A DNA stretch of 64,000 bases from NCBI GenBank assembly GCA_030248195.1, contig JASAND010011119.1, positions 1 to 64,000 of the forward strand, in the 5' to 3' direction. The position numbers and the translations under genes are program-made. Below, piece by piece: positions 43,501-58,500 of this stretch. The DNA comes from Trissonchulus latispiculum (lineage: Eukaryota > Nematoda > Enoplea > Enoplida > Ironidae). Position 1 is the stretch's first letter, and every line of letters starts with the position of its first letter. The notes beneath the pieces are model-generated. The model was given only the letters and a program-made list of their open reading frames with translations. It was not told where the DNA came from and made no database searches.

Positions 43501-46500
43501 AGATTACAAAATCCTATCAGTTTTTGCCGGTTGTTTGCCGAATTGAGAAACTTAAGTACAAATAAATTTTACAAGAAAATTTCCTATCGCAAGCGGCAAA
43601 ATTCAAACTCCTGTGATAAAATAATATCTATGTAAGTAGTACTCGTAAGGTAGAGACTTCTAAAATCGCCGCTCAAGGCAATATCGTGATAGGCATGAAA
43701 TGAGGCCAAATGAAGTGGCAGCCAAGATTCAGCATTGGATAGGACGTATCTGAAAAATTAAAAAATAGGAGAAAATTAAAAAAAAGAATTCATCTATTGT
43801 CACATCAACATCAAAGGACAAGTAGGAAAAATGCTCCTTGCAGTCGCATGTAAAATGCAATATGAGCTATGATGGTCAACATTTAAATATGTCAAGGACA
43901 AGATTTAAAACGTCTAATATGAGCCAGCATCTAAATCGGTAAAGGACAAGCTGTAACTGGCTAATATTAGCCGCCACGTTTCTCTTGGGCTCATATTGAC
44001 GCTCGCTGCCGTGGTTTCAACGGCTTGACATCACGACGACCTCTTACCATCTTGCCTACAGACTCTTTACTTTTATTCCCAATCCCAAGTCTGAAAAAAT
44101 CCTCACCGTCTTGCGTAATGTCATTAGCTTCATATAATGTTTGGTTATAGGTATCCTGTCTGAATCTAATTTCACTAGCTCAAACACCGTATTTAAGGTA
44201 TATATGTGAACACTTTAAGCAGCTAAAGTTCTCCCCTTTAAAGTTGAATTAAGTGGCATATACATTTGGTATATACCAGTTTTCTAAATCATAGACACAC
44301 ACTGCATTCTAGATACAAATGCATAAAGCTCCAGTAAACCGGTATTCTTCAAGTCTTCAGTACCGGCTTACTGTACACAGAACTTATACAATAAAATACA
44401 CAGCTGATGTGTAAAACTTTGATGTGTGCTTACCCACTTGACTTTACTTATTGTATCAAGACCAGACGTATGTCATGACAATTACGTGTACATGCGAATT
44501 TGAAAAGTGAAAAACAGTTAACTCAACTTAGTATCCTCGCGTCAATATGAGCCCAAGAGAAACGTGGCGGCTCATATTAGCCAGTTACAGCTTGTCCTTT
44601 ACCGATTTAGATGCTGGCTCATATTAGACGTTTTAAATCTTGTCCTTGACATATTTAAATGTTGACCATCATAGCTCATATTGCATTTTACATGCGACTG
44701 CAAGGAGCATTTTTCCTACTTGTCCTTCTTCCAATTTTTGGGAGCGCTGCTCTTAGGCAGAAGTAGTCTGCAATTTATTACTCCCAGAAGATTCTCTATT
44801 CCAAACAATGACCACTGTCTTCGGGGGTTTGACCACTGGACAATAGGCCACCTAGACCATAGTGACCAGTGGTTACTTCTGTCGGGTCTGAAAATATGCT
44901 CATTGAAACGAGCGTAGTCGATTTACTATATATGCCCCCAACCGAAACCCCGAAAAACGCTGTTTTATGGGGTTTGACCACCGGTCAATAGGCCACCTAG
45001 ACCATAATGACCAGTGGTCACTTCCGTCGGGTTTGAAAATATGCTCATTGAAACTAGCGTAGACGATTTACTATATATGCCCCCAACCAAAATCCCGAAA
45101 AACGCTGTTTTAGGGGGTGACCATTGGTCAATAGGCCACCTAGGCCATAGTGACCCAGTAGTCACTTCCGTCGGGTCTGAAAATATGCTCATTGAAACGA
45201 GCGTAGTCGATTTACTATATATGCCCCCAACCAAAACCCCGAAAAACGCTGTTTTAGTGACTTTTCCAAATTTTGACCCTGGGCGAGGTGCCACGGGGCC
45301 ATGCTGACCAGTGGTCACTTCGGGCGGTTTCGGCAGTATGCTCATCGTGTTCAGCGACCCCGATTTACTATATATGGGCACCACCAAATGGCCGAAAATG
45401 GCCGTTTTTACGGACTTTTCCCAACTTTGACCCTGGGCGAGGAACCACGGGCGCCATGGGGCCTGAGGGTCATATCCATCGGTTTCGGCAGTATGCTCAT
45501 CGTTTTCAGCGACCCCGATTTACTATATATGCGCACCACCAAATGGCCACAAAATGCTATTTTAGACGACTTTTTGACAATTTTCTGTGTTGCGACCTCG
45601 AAAAATCCAAAGTCCAAACGTCGATTTTTCCATTTTTGACCATCTGTAAAAATCGACCCAGAGCGAAATTCGGAAATCAAACATAAACTTGATCTGGACC
45701 ATAACCTAGATAATCAAAAATTAGTATAGAAAAATTTTTCCTATGGGCCGTTTGAAAAATCGGTGTGCGCAAAAATCGCCCTATAAAAGTGGTCGATACA
45801 GAGAAAAAAACCCCACTTTAAACTTGTATCAAAAAGTCGATTTTTTCAAAGTTCATTTTTTCCGGACAAGTTTGGTATCATTCGAAAGCTCTTGGCCTGG
45901 AGATTTCAAAAATGTAAACTTTAGCTCTCAACTCCCTACCGTTAATTAGTTATGGCTAATTAACAGTTTCCCTAATCCGCAAAGTGCCTTTATAGCTCAT
46001 ATTATGAGGGGCGCTCCGCGCACCCTCATGATTATACGCGGAAACTTTGGTAAAATTCGAACCTCCGGCTTTCGAACTCACGCTCCAAAGCAACACTGAG
46101 CTACAGGCTATAGTGTTGCTCCAACCCAGAAGGAATTAGTATCCAAACTGAAGTGACAACAAATTAATGTTAAGGGGGGGGTAGCCAGATACCAAATTTT
46201 ATAGTCACCGATTTCGCTCATTTTTGGGTATAATATACCCCCATATGTGCCCAAAAACAAGACAAATTTCTAGAGTCCACCAGGGTCAATCCAGTCTAGA
46301 GATAATGCAGTTCAAATCTCTACAATTTAGTATTTACGTTAGTATGCCCAGCTGAGGGCTTCGAAGTCGCGTACACGTGGGATGACAAGAGACTGCGGCA
46401 TGACAAATACATCAATTTAAAGCCTTTACCTGTAGGTGTTTATTAGCGCATAAATTGCAGTGGCAAGCCAAGCAACGAGCGAGACACGGCGTTTGGACGA

Positions 46501-49500
46501 TTTGATAAAGCTTATTCCGACTGTCATTTGCTTCAAACTTTAACTCGCTCAAACTTTCTCATACTGCTTTGTAGAGACTTGGTGCAAGAAGATAAAATGT
46601 TCAGGACATCGAGAGCTTCAATTTGATATAAAATTTGAAAATTTGACATTTTTGCCCATAGGTGTCCGCCATGCTATCGTAGTATGTCACCAGAGGAAAA
46701 AACAAGCTATTGGCATGAAACTTTACATACACGTAGGTTTTATGCCAGCCTAATTTTATTGAGATATCTTAAGACTTGACTGACTTATGAAGCAGCAAAC
46801 ATGAAATTTTCGAAAAATGACGATTTTTGAGGAAAAATAGAATTTCTGCTACCAAAACGGCGAGCTGCTGAAAAGGCCTGATAGGGATTGATTATATGCG
46901 AAATAAAGCTCTAACAATATACTGTGCTGATATCTAAACGCGAAGTTTCTACACCAAAGGGCTAGTTCAGGACAGGACAAAACGTCCACTGACCTGCAAA
47001 TTTGTAGAGCTATTTTGAGCAAAAATCGACTTCTCCAGACTTTGAAAATTCGTATAAAATTAGAGACCCTACGGAAAATAACCTCGTATAGATATTAGCA
47101 CTTTACCTAGTCCAAATTCGGTTTACAGCGAGTGGTAGCCGATTTGCTCTTACGCAGCGCTCAAACGTTTGGTAGCAGAAAACTTTTCCTAACTTTTTCA
47201 TTTTCCTATGTTTAACACATGTCGGGGTCACCTTTGAAGGGCTATTGTGAATGATAGGAAAAGTTTTGCAACAAACGCACTTGTCTTGTTTTGCGGACAC
47301 ATGAGGACTACAAAATATGTGAAAGTGAGAAAAATCAATCGGAGATGGTCGAAAAATCCCTTAAGAAAACATGACTGGTATTAATATTCTCAGAAATTGG
47401 CAGCACAGAATCTAGTAGTACGTATTGAATGCACTTTTACTTAAAATACTAAAGCCGAATATATACAGAAAAACTTAATGCAATCTTTCAGTCCTCCTAC
47501 ACCAAACTTCTCCGGCCCTAGAGCAACTCCAAACAACAAAAAGTACCAGGGCTGCAACTAACTTATTGCATAGCTCTCTAGAAATGGGCAACTGCCGCGC
47601 ATTACGAACACTCTTTGGCCATAGCGCGCAAGAATCGCAACAGCAAATCGCCGGGGCTCCAGCCAGCAATTGATCCTCATTCTGCCGATCAGCCAACTCT
47701 TGCGGACTCAGCAGCACAAGCCCATCCGCCACTGTCTGTTCATAGATATGAAAGTTCAGAAACAGAAGCAGCACATGAACGGGCTTTAGGGCCGGCCGTT
47801 CTTGATGGGCAGTTGGTCCGGGTCCGGGCCCGGGTCCTGGTCCGGACCGGGAACCAGCCGGCTTACGGCTGGTCCGGTCAAACACCCTGGCCTGCTGGCA
47901 CCAGTGCAGCAAGGTGAGCAGTAGTGGGCGCATGCCTTCATAGCCGCTCAGATATCTAGCTAGGATAGGGCAGTCTTCAATTGCCGGCTGAAGTAGCAGG
48001 TGGGCTGCTTGGCTGGTGGGTGAGTCCGGGTCGGCCCATTTGGCGGTCAGGGCCTCGTCCAGGCGGTCTCGGGTCGGATTGGGGGAAAACCGGTCCACCT
48101 GGCCGTGAATTCGTTTCTGAAAAAGGAAGAGAAAAAATTATTTGAGTTTTGAATTGAAGTTTTGGACAATTTTTTAGATTCAAAATTTCAAAAACATATT
48201 GCTTTTGATGGATGCAGACTACGATGGATTCAGCAGAACATTTTGTTTGTGCCATTCTGATGTGGAAATCCCAAGGGTTCCATCAAGCATACTGAAAACA
48301 TTCACAAGCAATCAACCCCCCCCCCTAAATTTTTTCAAAAAGTCAAAAGCTGATGTCAACCCGGGTTAAATACATCCCTGAATAACAATATTCTGATAGG
48401 AAAACCAGACAACGGGAAACAACTAACAATTTATGGCAGTTTTTGGTTCAGTTACTTTCATGAAGTACTATTTTCAAGCATTAGTTTTAGTCTAAATCTA
48501 AATCTTGTAAAGCTAAATACCTCTTTAATCTCCCGAAGCACATCCCAAACAATCCACGGGAAGCTGAGCATTCGACTGTGATTTTCCCACTCCTCATGCT
48601 CGTAGGTGACCATGTACCAGGCTGAGGCTCGCTGCTGGCATTCCGCAGAACAGCGAGCTGTCTGAAAGAAAAAACAGTAGTAACCAAAAAAGTGTATTTT
48701 TGTATTTTTAAGCAAGACAGGGGGGGTAGAAGCGAGTAGATAAAAGCAATAGCGAGGGGAAACTGCCCCTTTTCACGATATCAGGAGTTTTTATGAAGCT
48801 TGTGGCTTCAACAACACATTCTAAATAAATGTCCAATGCAATAGAGAGTAATAGGCAAAATATTGTAAATAAAATACCTAAATCTCTAAAAATAAACCTT
48901 GCACTTCCATAACCCTGGGGTAACGCTGAATTTATGAACAAAAAACGGTTACCTCCCTATGCGCGAGATCAAGACACAGTACTATGCAACTAACTAACGT
49001 AATCTTGTCTGCACACACAATTAAGTATAATACAAGTAATAAAAATGCTCCTCTGGAGCATGAAAAAGTAATATGGGTGATGGTGTGAGGTTGCGAAATC
49101 AAGAGAGGACTAGTCTTAAAAATGCTTAATATGGGGGCTAGGTTCAAAAACAGAAGAGGGCTAGGTTGTGAGCGAATTAATATGGGCACAGCTTCGCCGA
49201 ACAACCCATATTCGCGGACAGCGAAATTATATATACATGCATACGTACCAATGTTTCGATTTATATACTTTATAGTGCACAAATAATTTACAGCTCAGAT
49301 AATCGAGCTTTGACGAAGACAAATTTTTCTATTAAGAATCTCTTGATAGTTACTGTGCATTTTTCATTTCTACGGAAATTTATATACATATCAAGGATAA
49401 CTGAACGAATCATTCCGACGATGATCTGTTTCCACCCGGATTGAACCAATAACCTTGGTAGCATATCCTTAGGTCTTTTCTTGTTGCTTGCCGCAGTCCA

Positions 49501-52500
49501 ACACAACGAAATTTAAATTTAAGTCTAAGTGAAATTTAAGTTAATTTACGTATACGTATAACCTAATCTAGTCTAACCGACTACGCAAACAACATCTTCA
49601 ACGATTTTTTGAACGTTTAAACTAATCTTTTAATAGACTTGACAGTTGACATTGTTCCCTCTGTATGCGACAATCAATAAGGCGAAGCGTGAAAGTCCGC
49701 GAATATGGGTTGTTCGGCGAAGCTGTGCCCATACTAATTCGCTCACAACCTAGTCCTCTTCTGCTTTTGAACCTAGCCCCCATATTAAGCATTTTTAAGA
49801 CTAGTCCTCTCTTGATTTCGCAACCTCACACCATCACCCATATTACTTTTTCATGCTCCAGAGGAGCATTTTTATTACTTGTCCTTCTGTCATTTTAAAG
49901 GGTCCCTTTCTAACACTGAGTTAATTGATATAAGGAGCTTGAACAGCGCCACAGGTAGGGCAGAAAAGTGAAAAGTGATACCAAACTTGACCACTTTTGA
50001 ATACTTTAATTTTTGACCCTCCACCAGACACACCACCAGTCACTTCCATAGGTTTCGGTAATATGCCCATTGAAACGATTGTAGTCGATTTATTATATAC
50101 GTATGCCTCCAATCAAAATGATGAAAAACGCTGTTTTGGGGGATTTGACCGGTGGTCAGTGGGTCACATAGCGGTTCTGAAAATATGCTCATTGAAACGA
50201 GCGTAGTCGATTTACTATATATGCCCCCAACCAAAACGCCGAAAACCACTGTTTTAGGGGATTTCACCATTGGTCAATAGGCCACCTAGCCCGTAGTGAA
50301 GAGTGGTCGCTTCCACCGGTTCTGAAAATATGCTCATTGAAACGAGCGTAGTCGTTTTACTATATATGCTCCCAACCAAAACGCTGAAAAACGCAGTTTT
50401 AGGGGGTTGACCAGTGGTCAGTGGACACCATAGGCCGTAGTGACCACTGGTCACTCCCACCGGTTTCGGCAATATGCCCATTGAAACGAGCGTAGTCGTT
50501 TTACTATATATGCCCCCAACCAAAATGTCGAAGAACGCTGTTTTAGGGGGTTTGACCAGTGGTCAGTGGACACCATAGGCCGTAGTGACCACTGGTCACT
50601 TCCACCGGTTCTGAAAATATGCTCATTGAAACGAGCGTAGTCGTTTACTATATATGCTCCTAACCAAAACGCTGAAAAATGCAGTTTTAGGGGATTTGAC
50701 CACTGGTCGGCGACCTAGCCTGTAGTGACCGGTGGTCACTTCCGCCGGTTCTGAAAATATGCTCATTGAAACGAGCATAGTCGATTTACTATATATGCCT
50801 CCAACCAAAACGCCGGAAAACGCTGTTTATAGTGAGTTTTCCCTACTTTGACCCTGGTCGAGGAACCACAGGAGCCGTGCTGACCAGTGGTCACTTCCGG
50901 CGGTATCGGCAGTATGCTCATCGTTTTCAGCGACCCCGATTTACTATATATGGGGACCACCCCGAGGCCGAAAAACGCCATTTTTAGTGACTTTTAGGCC
51001 ATTTCTTGTAAAAGTGGGACTTGAAAGTGAAAACAGGCGAAAAATTCAAAGTTTGGGCCCATCTCCTGAAAGCTCCAGAGCGAAATTAAAAAATCCCCCT
51101 CGTTACTTTGTGCGCATAGTCCGAAATATTCAAATAAAATAAACCAAACCGATCTAGCTGCTAGCCTGTGAAAAAAAGTTGATTTCAACCGAAGTGCCAA
51201 AATAGCGAAAGTCCGACTTTGGGGCCTTGGCACAGAGCCAAAGTTGGCCGAGTGCCAAAATGACCTTCGTTTGGTAGCATGGGGGATACTGTCTACCAAC
51301 ATATCATAGTAGCATTGGACCAAAATGCCCACATCGTTCCAACACTTCGCTAGAAAATGCACTTCCAATAAGCGTTATTAACCGAGGAAAAAAACAACCG
51401 CACCGTAACTCTCGCCTACCGTATTATGCCAAACAGTGGCCCACCCAATAAAACGCCTATGGGCGTTTTTTCGGGGGGTGGGCGATTTTTTGGATTTCTC
51501 AATGCCCACTTTCATGGCTTAGAAAATTAAAAGTTTGTGAATAAAGTTGTCAGTGTTTAAGCTATTTTAAGGCTTATAATCAATCTTCGGTTCTTTGGAT
51601 AAACATATTATGAGCAACTGACACGTGCCGAGCAGCTTGTCCGTAGAAATTTATCGAATTTATGGAAAATTGGCAAAGCTGTAATTATAAGACGGTTTCC
51701 AAAATATAGCCCATGGGCGTTTTTTCGGGGGGTCGGTGGGCGGTTTTTTGGATTACAAAAATCAAATCTGAAATTGCCGATTCTGAAAAAACGCCCATGG
51801 GCCACTGTTTGGCATAATACGGTAGTGCAAAATTTCGAAGTTCCGAATTTTAACCAAAAGTATGGTGGTACTTGTAGTACTACTCGAGTACTTTACGATG
51901 GTAACATTTTTATCCCTCCCAGACCTCTAATTAGCTGGCACCAGGCAAACACGGTCTCCAGAGGGCCGCGCAGACGCCTTACACCCATATTATGTAGGGG
52001 CGCTATCGCGCCCCTACATAATACGTATATATACTCAGTAAATTTCTTGCTACTATGCGACTAACTAACGTAATCTAATATAAATATATATACGTAGTAA
52101 ATTTCTTGCTTTTTTTGCAAAATACATAGTCCCTCCTCCTGTTCAAAAAATTACAAAAATTCACCTGTAACTCTTCCGACTCATAGTCCATCACGTTTAC
52201 ACTGTCCGATACATAGTCTCTGAAAAATTCCTTCCTATAGCCTTCCCAGATCTTTCCAATTCGCAATTCCACAATCTTTTCCGTGTTGAAAAAGGAAAAA
52301 TCTTCACGTTCCCCGTCAGAATAACGATTCCTAAAAACCCAAAACACACAAGCTGACCACATTTTCTTGAAATTCCGCCATTTTACCGACCGCTCGTAAC
52401 TATACATAGCTCCCCCACAGTTAGCGCGAAGAGTCTGAACAATTTTAACCAATTTCATAAAACTGTGAGTTTACCTTTAAGACTAAATTAATGTATATAC

Positions 52501-55500
52501 GCTGGATTCAAATATACGAGTTTCAGCTCTCAGATCATCTGTTTTTCGATCTTCTCCCCAATTTTTTGGTCATTATCTCCCAATGTTAGCCGCGCTTTAA
52601 TTGACTATAAATGCTTCGAGACGGTTGAGAAATTTCGATTCTGAATTGTACATCAGGAAGGGGACGTTCCATAAGATTCTCCGAAGCCGTGGGCATTTAG
52701 GAGCGGATTAGGAAAAATAGGGTCTTTCCCATTATCCCCCCCATAGCTTCGTAGAAGTACTGAAGATGCACACTTTGACCGATTGAGTTGAAATTTGGTA
52801 GAGGTAGGTTTTCGGACCTGCTGATTTCAAAAATGCAAAAATTTTAAAAATTTAAAAAAATTTTAAAAATTTTAAAATTTTAGTTTGGTAAGGGGGGGGG
52901 GACCAAGGGGAACCGAAAAATTTTTTGAAAAAATTTGCTGAAAACTTGCTTACAGGGGTTTTCTGGGACGCTGATCACGAATCTGAAATCAGTCTTTCGA
53001 TTTAGCTTTTCGTTAGCTCAGGATAAGCTTACATCTTTAGCTTAAAACTTTAGCTTATATTAAGCTAACGAAAAGCTGAATCGAAAAACTTAGTTCAGAT
53101 TCGTGATCAGCGCCGCAGAAAACCGGTGTATGCAAGTTTTCAGCAAAAATTTTTTCAAAAAATTTTTCGGTTCCCCTTGGTCCCCCCTTACCAAACTAAA
53201 ATTTTAAAATTTTTAAAAATTTTTTAAATTTTTAAAATTTTTGCATTTTTGAAATCAGCAGGTCCGAAAACCTACCCCTACCAAATTTCAACTCAATCCG
53301 TCAAATTGTGCATCTTCAGTACTTCTACGAAGCTATGGGGGGGGATAATGGGAAAGACCCGAAAAATATTTAAGGAGCGTTTCAGGTGCAGACTGTGTAA
53401 TAGACCGTTTCAAAAAGAATTCTCGTAAATTTACACTGACATTCTCCTAACCTAGGAGACAAACTGTGACAATTCGCGAAAGCCCCCTGCATCTTTAGCT
53501 GGGCTTATTCTAGTGGGGTGTGAGGGGGGATGGAGCCCCCCCCATAAACCCCCAAAATCACCCCCCCCCCCCTCCAAAAAGTGGGTGCTCCTTTTAGTAC
53601 CAACTTTTGCCCTGAAAACATCGCTCATAAGGCCTAATTTTCAAAAATTTTCCGGCTTCATTTTCAATCGATTTTTGCCTATTTAAGCACTAAATGCGCT
53701 TATTTTGGCGATTACTAAACAACAGCGTAATTTTTGGCATGTTTTTAGCAAAATTTTGACCCCCCCCCCCAAGAATGACTCGGCCCCAGAGGGGCCACCC
53801 AAAGACCCCCAAAGAAAAATTCCGTAAAATAGAATAAGCCCAGTTCAGTGAAACCTAAATCCACGACACATACACATAAATCCAAAAAAGCAAATTTAAT
53901 CTGAAATCTAAATAAAAACAAATTTAGAATTGTAAATTTAAATATATAAAAGATAAACAAAAATCTAAAATTTAAATAAATATTCTTCTCATAATTATTA
54001 TGCTGAATTTCTCTGCCTACCGAATGTAGACCATATGACCGCTGACCAACTGAAACTCATCCCCAATGCCATAGGTATCCAGTAGGGCCTGAATGTGCTG
54101 AAAGTAGCGGTCACGTGACCGCCGGGCCGACTCGGCATGCAGGCGCCAGCCTTCAAGGGCCAGGTCCGGGTCGGGCACAATCTGCCCAGCCGTCTGACCG
54201 ATCTGTAGCACATCCTGAACCCGATTGATTTTGCGATAGAGATGACCTAGAGCAACAAACAGATAACGTTCAAAGAAAAAATGTTTGAGTATCAGAAAAT
54301 CTACAGGGCTCTCGGGTAAAGAGCGTTCACAGCGCCCATTGGCTCTCTCCTGTTTTCGGACTACAGGTTTTGTCTTAGTGACTGCAGAGGGAAGATGTCT
54401 TTCATCGAGATATTCTCGCATAAATATAGTTTTGTGTATACTATTCGCAGTTGTGCCTCCATGAAAGTAGCTAGGAAAGCTAAGACATTTTCCTGAAACA
54501 CTTTACATGCTGGGGTTTTCTTTAGTGGGGGGGGGGGGGTGAGATTGGTTCCCCTCGTTTTAGGTTTCCCCCCATTCGACCCTCCCTCACTCGTTCCCCC
54601 CAGTTTTTGGGCTTCCCCACCTCGAAAATGCCAATTTTAAGGATCTTTGGTCCAAATTTGTCTATTTGGTACTAAAACTTGACTTTTGAGCACTTTTTAG
54701 CTTAGTTATAGCAGTATACGTAGAACACAACAATTTTGTACCGTATTCTTAGAAATAATAGCTCATTTTATTCCCCCACTGCTGGTCTCCCCCCCCCCAA
54801 GTATCCCCCTCCCCCCTTTTTCGCCTAGAGAAAACGCAGGGCATACATGGATATCATGTACAAATGGTATTCATGTACCTATATTACACCAGCAATACAT
54901 TATATACCATATGAACAATGTAGTCAGAATATTTGAATTGAAATAAGCAGTATAGCTACAATTTTACATTAAATTAACACAGACTTCTATTTCTATTTTT
55001 GGAACTCGCGAGAATTTTTCGGCAAAATGCCATAGTAGAGTGGATGTGGTAGGAGTCAGCAAGAATCTAGTCAAAGAGCTATCGCTATTTCGCTATTTTA
55101 ACAAAAGTCAGAAATTCCGCCTCTTCTTCTAGAACACGAGTTTCTTGGTCATAAAAGTATATACTATTTTCAGTTTTATTTGTTCGACATTTCCCGCTCT
55201 TCTCTTACCAAGCAGTCGTCGACTGCGATAGGTAGGCCGGTAGCGCATGGCCATAAAATCCGGATGTTTGTGCGGCTGCTCAGAGTCTTCCAACGGTTCC
55301 GGTGGGATTCCGGTTTTCGGAAAATCCACCGCAATCGAATGCTTCTGAGCCAGCGAGATGGCCGGGGGGCTGAAAATGCCCAACCGATCCGAAACGGCCA
55401 GGTGGGCAGTGGCCACAGCGCCAATGGTATCATTGGTGACGTAGTGATGAAAAAACCGTACCATCGTTTCCACCTAAAATTTAGGGTAAAAGAGTGAAAG

Positions 55501-58500
55501 ATAACGTTTCAGCAGAATTAAAGAACCACAAAACAAAACAAAGATTAACGTGGTCTATACAACATTATATTAATAAAATTAAGCCAGTAAAATTGTAGAC
55601 TGTTGTGGTATAGAAATAAGAAGTGCAAGAGCAGTGTGTGCGCCATATTACACATATAAGTGCATTATTTTCATATACGGACCGGAAAGTTGTTTAAACT
55701 ACAGGATGTTCGTGTGCTGATAAGCTGTATTCTAAGGTTGACTTTAGGTAAAAAAATGGGGGGGGCAACTCCCCTAGGCGACGAAGGGTAAAAGTGGGAA
55801 GAGGGGTCTAAGATTGCCAAAAATTCATTTCATTTAATTTTCGCATTTAGTTTTTCTTCTATTCCATTTTTAAACGTTTGCTTCGCTTTTAAGCGTGAGG
55901 ATTCAGTCTCAAGACAAAAACCTGTATCCATTTCCAGCCCACACAGTGAGTACAACGTAAATACTTGCCCCAACTTTCACACAAAACATTTTCAACTGCG
56001 ACGACAGACAAACTCAGACTACACAGCTATAGCTAATCAATCATATATACGTATATTCGTAGAATAACATAATAGAATAACATAAAAACATATTCCCTAC
56101 GGAAATTCTTCAAAGCCAATTTTCGAAAAATAAAAGACCGCCAGGTACATAGCTATAGCTAATTATATATACTACAGTACAGCTCATTTCAAAGTGCGTT
56201 TGAGGCGAAGTCCCAAATCTGGCGAAATGTGGCGAAATTGGCGACATTTCGCTTAAAAATTCGCGAAATCTTCCAAAATCTTAGAGAAATGTCGCCAAAA
56301 ATTAACGACATTTCGCGAAAAATGTCGCGTAATTTGCTTTTGCGACATCGCTTCAAACTCACTTTGAAATGAGCTGTACTGTAGTAGAATAAACACTTCC
56401 TACGTAAATTCGCCAAAGCCAATTTTCAAAAAATAAAAGACCGCCAGGAAAAAATCCCCCCCCCCCCCCAAAAATCGACATCACACAACACTCTCCACCC
56501 AGGGAAAAACCCCCAAACCCCCCACCCCAAAAAACCATCCCCCCCCAAAAACCCCACAAAAACCATCGACATCACAACACTCTCCACCTACATTCATCTC
56601 TGGCACATCCACTGGTTTCATCTTGGGAAAGGACATGGGCGGCTCGTTGCTGCGAAACATCAGATCCCTGTTCCAGATCACGGCATACTCGTCCCCGTCT
56701 AGGTCCGAGCCCGCCATCTCATCCGTATGGGGCCGAGGGCCGTGACGGGGGAAAACGATCACGTCCACCAGGTGGTGTAGGCTGGGAATTTTGGCGCCGA
56801 CGGCGATAAATAGGCGCACATCGCCGGGCGAAATGCACGGATTTTTGGTCACCATTACTGGGCCTGAGAGAAAGGCAGAAGAAAGGCAAAAATGCTGACA
56901 AAGAAGTACTTAAAGCAAAACAGGATCTTGCAGTAGAAAAAACCCAAAATACTAGTGGCGGCTAAAAACAAGAGTCAACTGCTAATAATGAGAATGTGGA
57001 TTAAAATTGCAAACCGACAATTTTACCAACATATATACACACACAGTTTCACATTTTCTCAGAAGTAAAGTTAAGTTTTGGTTTTATGATTCTGGATTTA
57101 TCCTACAGGAAGGGGAGGGTGGTCCATGCGTTGGGGGACCCTCCCCCCCGGGACTACCCCCTCCAGAAATTTATCACCTGGCAACAACCAGAGATCACAC
57201 CCTATGAGTTGATGATGTAGGAACCTGTCCTCTGACTATACTTAGGAAAGTCCTCCAGTTACTTATGTAGAAATCCTTAAAACAACCAAAAATCTTTAAA
57301 ATCTACAAAAAACCAAGTAACACAACTTATGCACCTACCGGACAAAATTTTCGTCTCCACATGCGGTTTCTTCAGGTCAGTGGAGTACTGCACAAAAACC
57401 TGCCCATACTGCAGTGTCCCCGTTTCATCCAAAACCCCGTACATCGTTCTACCCTCATCAGGGGGGATTTCAATCCGAGCCTTGACCAGATACATCAACG
57501 CTTGGCGATGTACGGCCAGCAGGAGACCGCGAAAAAATGGCTCAGAACTGAACTGGAAACAGCGTTGCTGCATGGAGCGAAAGTCTATGGTTAGGGGGGT
57601 GCGGTCTTTCAGTGCTGTAGCACTGTCCCGTTCCGACATCAGCATATCGGCCATGCTGAACAGTTGGCGTTCCAGTAGGCCGTGAATGGTGCTGCGAATA
57701 CGCAGATGCGTCTGCTTGCAGTGGCGCTCAGAGACCTGATCCAGAATCATGACTAGGGGCCGGTTCAGGGTTACGGGACCTGGAAAAACAGGAAATACAA
57801 AAAATGAAAACAAAAAAGAAAAATGTGAGGGTTACGGGGCCTGGAAAAAGGAAAAGAAAAAAAGAAATGAAAATAAATAGAAAATGGTGGAAAAAATGTG
57901 GAAAGAATCTGAGTAGATGTAAATAGATTTGAAAACTTAACCAGCCGACTAGGGGGAAAGAGGAACACTGTGCTATGAATTTGTTGAGAACACAAGGGGG
58001 AGTATAATATTTTAAACTTGAAAAATCTAAGAACAATAGGGTATGTGATTTAGAAAAACTCATGGTTCTTCAAAGATTAAAGCTTGTATTTTTGTCATCT
58101 CGATATGCACGCAGACGTTAGGCCACCCATCAAAACATATGTAGATTTCAGCAGCTCTACAGCTGCACGAGGAAGCTCATAATGCTAACAAAGTAGTTGT
58201 GTTTCCATGCCTAGAAATTGAGTACTGAGCCTTAAATTGTGGCTATTTTTAGGCCAAGATTTATGGGTGGGGGGGGGCTTCATGGGGGGTGTCAAAGTTG
58301 CCCCCCCATGGCTCACCAAGAATGGGGAGGGGCATATTTTTGCATGCGAAAAATTTCGTCAATAACCCGACGAAGCCGGAAAATTTTAACGCCTGCCAGC
58401 TGTCACACTCACAAATGTTTTATCTATCGCGCAACTACTCTCAGTAAAAGCAGTATCTAAATCTACAGCGTATATATATACATAATTAAATATTATGTTA

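Noticed and set aside
46065..46130. tRNA-like fragment on the minus strand
   Set aside because: Only loose A- and B-box similarity; no stable acceptor stem could be drawn.
47103..47300. 65-codon minus-strand frame with several Cys
   Set aside because: No splice phase links it to the RdRP exons and it resembles nothing I recognise.
44965..50808. Minus-strand frames with repeated GGIYSKSTTLVSMSIFS
   Set aside because: They follow the ~145-bp satellite units, change frame with unit length, and have no start context. Repeat artefact is the simpler reading.
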